A DNA stretch of 49,590 nucleotides from Bacteroidales bacterium UBA1189 (GTDB lineage Bacteria; Bacteroidota; Bacteroidia; Bacteroidales; Bacteroidaceae): positions 8,938 through 58,527 of the forward strand of contig DBYJ01000016.1 in the NCBI GenBank assembly GCA_002309805.1. Reading direction: 5' to 3'. Of this stretch, positions 7,530-13,258 are shown one piece after another. The notes below the pieces were generated by a model. It ran no database searches, was not told the origin of the DNA, and saw only the letters and a list, made by a program, of their open reading frames with translations. How positions within the stretch are numbered: the stretch's first letter is position 1; each line of letters begins with the position of its first letter. The translations under genes and the position numbers were made by a program.

Positions 7530-8483
7530 ATGGACATAAAAAATATTCTAATTTTATCAATGGTTAAGGGTGTTGGTCCTGCTTTTTTGAAAAAGAATTA
7601 TTATAGATTGATTCATGAGAGTTCTTGTGAAAAAATTGTAAACGAGCATAAACCAGAAGAGCTAGGCAACATTGAAAAGTACGCCAAAATTGCAGATGGT
7701 GTTATTTCTGATTGTAAGGTAAACGAAATAACGATGGTCAGCATATTAGATGCAGACTATCCTAAACAACTATTGGAGATAAACGACCCTCCAAGTATTT
7801 TGTTTATGAAGGGAAATAAGTCAATCATAAATAATACAATTATTGCAATAATTGGAACTAGGAATAGTACGGCTTTAGGTAATAATATAGCAGAAAGATT
7901 GGGTGCGTTTTTTTCCAATTACTTTTCTATATGTAATGGACTTGTCGAAGGGATTGATGAACATTCTATTTATCAAAATGGTGTTGTCTTGTCAAGTGTA
8001 GTTGGGGTGGTATCTGGGGGCCTTTGTTATAATGAAACCTGCTCAACTCATCATATAAAAATAATAAATGATGTACTAAAAGCGGGAGGACTCGTTGTTT
8101 CAGAATACTTTCCTTATCAGAAAGAAGACAAATTCTCGGGAAGTAAGGCGAGCAGAATACAAGCGGGTCTTTCCCATGGGTTGATTTTAGTTCAAAGCAA
8201 ACTCAATGGTGGTTCAAAATATACAATAAACACATTTTCAAAACTGCCCCGCGTATTAGGTGTTATTCATTATCCTTCATCGAAGGAATATGAAAGTGAA
8301 TCTTTTGAGGCCAATAGAACAATAGTTAACGATGGAATCTCTGGCGTTGCGAAAATAGTTGGTTCTAAAACAAAAAATGGTATCTCTTTATCATCAATTG
8401 TATCCATAAGCACGAAGGAGGACTATAAAATCTTTAAGTCTGAAATTCTTTCACAAAAGCAGAAGCAGGTCTCCATTTTCTAG
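7530..8483 (+). CDS. DprA/Smf-like SLOG-fold protein, cassette gene 4
   Basis: The 317-residue protein follows DprA along its Rossmann core: DADYPKQLLEINDPPSILF (about 74-92), IIGTRNSTALG (about 106-116, replacing the GSR-S-YG of DprA), NGLVEGIDEHS (replacing SGLA-GID-AH), GGLVVSEYFP, SKASRIQAGLSHGLILVQ and KLNGGSKYTIN. A short helix-hairpin-helix-like start (MVKGVGPAF) is present. The C-terminal winged helix of housekeeping DprA is missing. DprA binds single-stranded DNA and loads RecA; related SLOG proteins bind nucleotides and act as sensors in conflict systems. Sequence drift at the core motifs and the gene neighbourhood argue for a specialised role rather than transformation. It starts 11 bases after gene 3. 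Confidence 0.85.
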   Translation: MDIKNILILSMVKGVGPAFLKKNYYRLIHESSCEKIVNEHKPEELGNIEKYAKIADGVISDCKVNEITMVSILDADYPKQLLEINDPPSILFMKGNKSIINNTIIAIIGTRNSTALGNNIAERLGAFFSNYFSICNGLVEGIDEHSIYQNGVVLSSVVGVVSGGLCYNETCSTHHIKIINDVLKAGGLVVSEYFPYQKEDKFSGSKASRIQAGLSHGLILVQSKLNGGSKYTINTFSKLPRVLGVIHYPSSKEYESESFEANRTIVNDGISGVAKIVGSKTKNGISLSSIVSISTKEDYKIFKSEILSQKQKQVSIF

Positions 8484-8538
8484 CCAAACACTAAGAGCTC
8501 GGGTTAGACGCGGATATAGCCATCCTAACCTCATCAAT

Positions 8539-9315
8539 ATGCACAAGTTTTATCAGATGTATCCAAATTTTCAGACATCTGACAAATCTGCCTCAATTTT
8601 TCAGACGTCTGAAAAATTAACTTGGTCGCACATCTGTGAGCTTGTTACAATAGATGATGAGCTGGAACGTGAGTTCTACGAAAAAGAATGTATCTCTGAA
8701 GGATGGACGGTTGACGAGCTGCATCGACAGAAGGAGAGTGGCCTTTTTATGCGGCTGGCTGTCAGTAAAGACAAGCAGGGCGTTCTGATGCTGGCTCGTA
8801 AAGGTCAGCAGGTGCAAGCACCTGAGGATGTGGTGAAGAGTACCTATACGCTGGAGTTCCTGGGGATTGAGGAAAAGAAGCGATATAGAGAGAAGGACTT
8901 GGAAGATAGGCTGATTGACAACATGCAGATGTTTTTGCTGGAGTTGGGCAAAGGTTTTACTTTCGTTAAGCGACAGTATGGACTGACCATTAACAATGTG
9001 CACTATCACATCGACCTGGTATTTTACCACAGAATACTTCGCTGCTTTGTATTGATTGACATGAAGCGTGGTGCCGTGAAGCATAAGGACATCGGACAGA
9101 TGAACATGTACTTGGGCTATTTCGCCAAGGAAGAGAACGTGGAGGGTGACAATCCTCCGATTGGCATCATCATGAGCCATTACAAGGATGAACTGATGGT
9201 GGAGTATGCTACGTATGGAATGGACTCGAACTTGTTTGTATCGAAGTACGAGTTGTTCTTGCCTAATAAGGAAGAACTGCGAAAAATGGTTCATGATATT
9301 TTGGTAAAAAAATGA
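8539..9315 (+). pseudogene. C-terminal nuclease half of a second YhcG/DUF1016 protein
   Basis: From the ATG at 8539 the frame encodes 258 residues; homology extends upstream without a start (RRGYSHPNLIN at 8506-8538), so the gene has lost its N-terminus. After KFYQMYPNF come a spacer and LTWSHICELV, REFYEKECISEGWTVDELHRQ and the PDDEXK core HIDLVFYHRILRCFVLIDMKRG (about 155-176), with the Asp and the DMK in place of the usual ELK, then GQMNMYLGYF. The catalytic half thus looks intact and could be made as a short protein. The fragment differs in sequence from the remnant at 3332 where the two overlap, so they come from different yhcG genes. Members have been tied to DNA-break or phage-related functions. 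Confidence 0.8.
8595..8618. repeat. Perfect 24-bp palindrome within the yhcG half
   Basis: The 24 bases at 8595-8618 are identical to their reverse complement; the core is ttcagacgtctgaa. It encodes IFQTSEK. An imperfect copy lies just before at 8568-8587 (ttttcagacatctgacaaat, encoding FQTSDK). That 20-mer recurs exactly at 10847-10866, after the next gene. Confidence 0.85.
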
Positions 9316-10814
9316 ATAGATTAGCGATAACTTCAATCGTGATAATATCATTGCTGATGTCATCATGCGGCAGAGCGAAAACGAATGATGACAGATGCTG
9401 TGAGATTAATCGTTTCCCAAAATGGGCTAATAGGCTGAAGGAAATGCCGATGCCTCCTTTTATGCAAGGAGACTCTCTGATTGATGTTTACTTTGCGTAT
9501 AACCAAACCGTAAATGGATATGAGGTTACAGGAAGGTGGTGCCCGTTTAACAAGATATCGGAGACGGGGCCAGTCGTGTTGAACTTCCGTCACACAGAAA
9601 CGGGAAAGGAATACCAATACTATAGTGAGAAGTACCACTCTTTCGATACGGATATGGTCACGTTTGACAAAGCCTTTATGGGACACCAGAAAGGGGATGT
9701 GCATTATTTCCACTACACCTCACCAGATACGCTTGATTTCTTCAAAAAAGAGAACGGCAATTCTCCATTGGGTTATTATTCGCCGTTCCAGTTCTTGGAT
9801 ATTGACTTCGACGGCAAGGATGAGCTGCTGATAAATGACTGGTATCAGGGCCAGTCAGGGAACGGCTATGAGGTTTTCAAAATGACCAACAGAGGGCTGA
9901 AGAAGGTGGAATATATGCCGCTGGACAGATTAACGAATATGGATAGGATTGACTTGAAGAACAAGACCATAACTATTGTTGATTTTGACGGGGCGAGCGA
10001 CAATAACACTTTCTATTTCTCTTTTAAGAAGCGGAAGGATAGAATTACAGATTTTCCAACGTATTTCTTTTCTTATTGTACGAGAAGATTTGATTTCGAA
10101 AAGTATAATAGCGAACTGGGCGCTCCGTTCGTGCTTGATTCAATTGCAGTATATGCAGAAAGGGACGTAGTGCGTCGTTTTTTTTACAAAGTAGATGGGA
10201 AAAAGGTACATGAAGCGCTTGAGGCGGGAGAAAAGACAAAACTGATTTCCCAACTGTTGGCTGGCCAAGAAGATAAGCAGAAAGCGAAAGAATTGCTACT
10301 TCAGGAACAGGCACTATATGAACACTTGGCCGGAAGCATGACGACTATTACCTTCAACATTATTTGCCTAAGAAACTGGCGCGGTTCCTGCATTGGCCCT
10401 CTTTTCTCCGCGTCCAAGAATAAACTCATCATTGCCAGATCGGAAATGTATGAGGAGCTATGCCTGCAAGCTAATCAGGATGACAATGTGAATGAGTCAG
10501 GAGTCTTTATAGGTAACGCAGGAGAGCTATTGCTCGAATGCATCGAAAAAGCGTTAGACCTATCTGTAAAGAATATGTGGAATATGCAGAATGAATTTGA
10601 GGAGTTGGATAAACAGGAGGCTCGTTCTTATATGGAAATGGCACGTGAAACAAAAGCAAAGATAAAGGAAATGCGACCTGTCATGAAGCATTGGGCTGAG
10701 CTTTGGGATAAGATTGATGAAGAACTAACTCCCGGCGGAAGTTATTATTCTATGGGACGCATAGCCTCTACGATGCTACTTGAATGGGCCAGCGTAGCAA
10801 CTTCCCTCTGGTAG
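9312..10814 (+). CDS. Predicted lipoprotein of unknown function with FG-GAP-like motif
   Basis: The 500-residue protein starts with MNRLAITSIVIISLLMSSCG, a lipoprotein signal with the acylated Cys at 19. It should be anchored in the outer or inner membrane on the periplasmic side. DIDFDGKDELLIND (about 165-178) is the calcium-binding DxDxDGxxD pattern seen in FG-GAP or VCBS-type repeats. The C-terminal third is helical, with many Glu, Lys and Met, and no motif I recognise. Its ATG overlaps the stop of the yhcG half by four bases (ATGA), which suggests translational coupling or an old deletion joining two genes. The 13-mer gacgtagtgcgtc also found at 1715 and 1736 is part of its coding sequence. 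Confidence 0.75.
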   Translation: MNRLAITSIVIISLLMSSCGRAKTNDDRCCEINRFPKWANRLKEMPMPPFMQGDSLIDVYFAYNQTVNGYEVTGRWCPFNKISETGPVVLNFRHTETGKEYQYYSEKYHSFDTDMVTFDKAFMGHQKGDVHYFHYTSPDTLDFFKKENGNSPLGYYSPFQFLDIDFDGKDELLINDWYQGQSGNGYEVFKMTNRGLKKVEYMPLDRLTNMDRIDLKNKTITIVDFDGASDNNTFYFSFKKRKDRITDFPTYFFSYCTRRFDFEKYNSELGAPFVLDSIAVYAERDVVRRFFYKVDGKKVHEALEAGEKTKLISQLLAGQEDKQKAKELLLQEQALYEHLAGSMTTITFNIICLRNWRGSCIGPLFSASKNKLIIARSEMYEELCLQANQDDNVNESGVFIGNAGELLLECIEKALDLSVKNMWNMQNEFEELDKQEARSYMEMARETKAKIKEMRPVMKHWAELWDKIDEELTPGGSYYSMGRIASTMLLEWASVATSLW

Positions 10815-10846
10815 CAATGGCATAGACATTGCCCTAAAGCAAAGAT

Positions 10847-10866
10847 TTTTCAGACATCTGACAAAT
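10847..10866. repeat. Copy of the cagacatctg repeat
   Basis: The 20-mer ttttcagacatctgacaaat is identical to 8568-8587. The two direct copies flank the end of the yhcG half plus the lipoprotein gene (about 2.3 kb). Confidence 0.85.
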
Positions 10867-10867
10867 T

Positions 10868-10886
10868 CGTCACCAAGCTGGTGACG
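10868..10886. terminator. Hairpin between convergent genes
   Basis: An 8-bp perfect stem (cgtcacca / tggtgacg) with loop AGC stands between the lipoprotein gene and the convergent small membrane protein gene. There is no T-run, so it is at best a weak terminator. Confidence 0.35.
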
Positions 10887-10899
10887 CGCTGGGGGGGGA

Positions 10900-11271
10900 T
10901 TACTCCACCACCTTCGGGCGGCGGAGGGGGATGACGCCAGAGCGGGCTGAGACGGGGATGAGCGTGACGTGGTCGGTGGCGTTATCGACAACGAGCACAG
11001 TCGTTTCGTCGGCCAGACGACTGTGGACGATGGTGTCGCCCGCATGGGCATGACGGCTGACGAGGCTGTCGTTCAGCCACACCGAGAGGTCCAGACCGCC
11101 GAAATCGTCGGTCACGACAAGCTGATAGACGTCCTGCCGCATCCGCTCCTCCTTGTTCGCCGCGAGGCCGAACCCCCAGTAGAGAAAAAGAAGCACGACG
11201 GCAAACACGGCGACAAACATCACGGCTGTTCCGGCAAGGAACGATTTGTTGGCATTCTTGGCTTTTCGCAT
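10900..11271 (-). CDS. Small membrane-anchored protein of unknown function
   Basis: The 123-residue protein begins MRKAKNANKSFLAGTAVMF and has a single hydrophobic segment at about 12-36, followed by an extracytoplasmic part. The rest (RMRQDVYQLVVTDDFGGLDLSVWLN ... ETTVLVVDNATDHVTLIPVSA) looks like a small beta-rich domain. I know no function. The minus strand has a TACCTTCG box upstream (about 11293-11300). It is convergent with the island and divergent from rimP, and so marks the boundary between accessory and core DNA. Confidence 0.65.
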   Translation of the reverse strand: MRKAKNANKSFLAGTAVMFVAVFAVVLLFLYWGFGLAANKEERMRQDVYQLVVTDDFGGLDLSVWLNDSLVSRHAHAGDTIVHSRLADETTVLVVDNATDHVTLIPVSARSGVIPLRRPKVVE

Positions 11272-11341
11272 GGCGATGCATCGGTTTTCGGCGGCGAAGG
11301 TAGCCCTTTCAGACGAAAAACGGAAATTTTTTCGTAAAATG

Positions 11342-11373
11342 TTTTGTCCTTATTTAAAAAAGCAGTACTTTTG
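11342..11373 (+). promoter_or_regulatory. Promoter of rimP-nusA-infB
   Basis: TTTTG at 11342-11346 and TACTTTTG at 11366-11373 are separated by 19 nt, a full Bacteroidetes sigma-ABfr-type promoter. The leader to rimP is about 100 nt. Confidence 0.75.
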
Positions 11374-11401
11374 CCAGCGATTTAGGTGATTAACGCTTGA
11401 G

Positions 11402-11423
11402 TGGCTCCTTTTTCAGGGAGCCA
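11402..11423 (+). promoter_or_regulatory. Hairpin in the rimP leader
   Basis: The stem tggctcc (11402-11408) pairs with ggagcca (11417-11423) across an 8-nt loop of mostly T. It lies in the 5' leader of an operon whose second gene is nusA, 59 nt before the rimP start. It could be an attenuator or a binding site for an operon product; no T-run directly follows. Confidence 0.5.
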
Positions 11424-11481
11424 TTTCGTTTAAATGAATGAAGAAAGAACGATATATTGACAGACCCTATTTATTGCATAC

Positions 11482-11946
11482 ATGATAGAGAAAAACAACA
11501 TTATCGGAATTGTAAATGAGTGGCTTGAGGGCAAGGACTACTTCCTTGTGGATGTTACCGTCAGCCCGGATGACGAGATTGTCGTCGAGATTGACCACGC
11601 CGATGGCGTGTGGATTGAAGACTGCGTGGAACTGAGCCGTTACATCGAGTCGAAGCTCAACCGCGATGAAGAGGACTTTGGGCTGGAAGTAGGCTCAGCA
11701 GGCATCGGACAGCCCTTCAAGGTCCATCAGCAGTACGTCAACCACGTGGACAAGGAAGTGGAAGTGCTGGCAGGCGACGGACGCAAATACCGCGGCATAC
11801 TCAGCGAAGCGACTGACGACACCTTTACCGTCGTCGTCAACGAAAAGGTGCTGGCAGAAGGAGCCAAGCGCCCCAAGATGGAGCCCGTACCCCACACCTG
11901 GCGCTATGATGAGGTGAAGTACGTCAAGGCTATCCTCACATTCTGA
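11482..11946 (+). CDS. rimP: Ribosome maturation factor RimP
   Basis: The 154-residue protein aids maturation of the 30S ribosomal subunit. It shows the two-domain RimP layout: an N-terminal alpha/beta part (YFLVDVTVSPDDEIVVEIDH, WIEDCVELSRYIESKL, DFGLEVGSAGIGQPF) and a C-terminal SH3-like barrel (KEVEVLAGDGRKYRGIL). The motif LEVGSAGIGQPFK corresponds to the LEVSSPGxxRPL of other bacteria, in the form usual for Bacteroidetes. It opens the rimP-nusA-infB operon; nusA starts 29 nt downstream. Confidence 0.95.
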   Translation: MIEKNNIIGIVNEWLEGKDYFLVDVTVSPDDEIVVEIDHADGVWIEDCVELSRYIESKLNRDEEDFGLEVGSAGIGQPFKVHQQYVNHVDKEVEVLAGDGRKYRGILSEATDDTFTVVVNEKVLAEGAKRPKMEPVPHTWRYDEVKYVKAILTF

Positions 11947-11975
11947 ATGAGAAACAACTAAACACACTATATCAA

Positions 11976-13241
11976 ATGGCAACATCAACAAAAAAGAACA
12001 CCATCAGCCTGGCCGACATGTTCCAGGAATTCAAGGAATCGAAAAACATCGATCGCACAACGCTCATCAGCGTGCTTGAGGAAAGCTTCCGTAGCGTCAT
12101 CGCCAAGACGTACGGCAGCGACAAGAACTACGACGTCATTGTCAACCCCGACAAAGGCGACTTTGAAATCTACCGCAATCGTGAGGTTGTTGAGGATGAA
12201 GAATTCGACAACCCCAACACCCAGATTCCCCTCTCGGAGGCCCAGAAAATCGACGAGGACTACGAGCCGGGCGAAGAGGTAACCGAGGAGGTGCACTTCA
12301 ACGACTTCGGACGCCGTGCCATCCTCACCCTGCGCCAGACACTTGCTGCCAAGATTCTGGAACTGGAGAAGGACAGCCTCTACAACAAGTACAAGGAGCA
12401 GATTGGCAACATCGTAGCTGCCGAGGTCTATCAGATCTGGAAGAAAGAGCTGCTGCTTCTCGATGACGAAGGCAACGAACTGCTGCTGCCGAAGACTGAG
12501 CAGATTCCCAGCGACTTCTTCCGCAAGGGCGAAACCGTCCGCGCCGTCGTACATCGCGTGGAGAACGACAACAACAACCCCAAGATTATCCTCAGCCGTA
12601 CGTCGAACGTCTTCCTGCAGCGCCTGCTGGAACAGGAGGTTCCTGAAATCAACGACGGTCTCATCACCGTGCGCCGCATTGCCCGCATACCTGGCGAAAG
12701 AGCCAAGATTGCTGTCGAGAGCTACGACGACCGTATCGACCCCGTCGGCGCCTGCGTAGGTGTCAAGGGCAGCCGTATTCACGGCATCGTGCGCGAGCTT
12801 CGCAACGAGAACATCGATGTTGTCAACTTCTCCTCGAACATCGAAATCTTCATCAAGCGTGCCCTCCGTCCCGCCGAGGTCTCCAGCCTCGTCATGGATC
12901 AGGAGAACCACAAGGTGGAGGTCTATCTGAAGCCCGAAGAGGTTTCCCTCGCCATCGGCAAGGGAGGCTCCAACATCAAGCTGGCAAGCATGCTCACCGA
13001 GTACACCATCGACGTCTTCCGCGAGATTGACGACAAGCAGGAGGAAGAGGACGTCTATCTGGAGGAATTTGCCAACGAAATCGACCAGTGGATTATCGAT
13101 CAGTTCATTGGCGTCGGCCTTGACACAGCAAAGAGCGTGCTGGCTGTACCCCGCGAGGAACTTATCAAGAAAACCGACCTTGAGGAAGAGACTATCGACA
13201 ACGTGCTCGAGATTCTCCGTGCTGAATTTGAGGAAGACTAA
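11976..13241 (+). CDS. nusA: Transcription termination/antitermination protein NusA
   Basis: The 421-residue protein binds RNA polymerase and RNA and controls pausing, termination and antitermination. The N-terminal domain (about 1-135) is followed by an S1 domain (about 145-210, ending RTSNVFLQRLLEQEVPEI) and two KH domains (about 211-350; RIPGERAKIAVES, DPVGACVGVKGSRI, LAIGKGGSNIKLASML). The C-terminal acidic part (about 355-421) ends in a single helical repeat-like segment, as in other Bacteroidetes NusA. The gene is 29 nt after rimP and 17 nt before infB. Confidence 0.96.
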   Translation: MATSTKKNTISLADMFQEFKESKNIDRTTLISVLEESFRSVIAKTYGSDKNYDVIVNPDKGDFEIYRNREVVEDEEFDNPNTQIPLSEAQKIDEDYEPGEEVTEEVHFNDFGRRAILTLRQTLAAKILELEKDSLYNKYKEQIGNIVAAEVYQIWKKELLLLDDEGNELLLPKTEQIPSDFFRKGETVRAVVHRVENDNNNPKIILSRTSNVFLQRLLEQEVPEINDGLITVRRIARIPGERAKIAVESYDDRIDPVGACVGVKGSRIHGIVRELRNENIDVVNFSSNIEIFIKRALRPAEVSSLVMDQENHKVEVYLKPEEVSLAIGKGGSNIKLASMLTEYTIDVFREIDDKQEEEDVYLEEFANEIDQWIIDQFIGVGLDTAKSVLAVPREELIKKTDLEEETIDNVLEILRAEFEED

Positions 13242-13258
13242 TCTTTAATCATCTTTTC

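Noticed and set aside
3332..9315. One yhcG gene interrupted by a 4.9-kb insertion
   Set aside because: The two parts overlap in the same domain segment with different sequence, and no target duplication is visible at the junctions.
11985..12911. 308-codon open frame antisense to nusA
   Set aside because: NusA on the plus strand has all its domains; the antisense frame is Asp/Val/Leu-rich low-complexity sequence caused by codon bias and has no promoter or recognisable motif.
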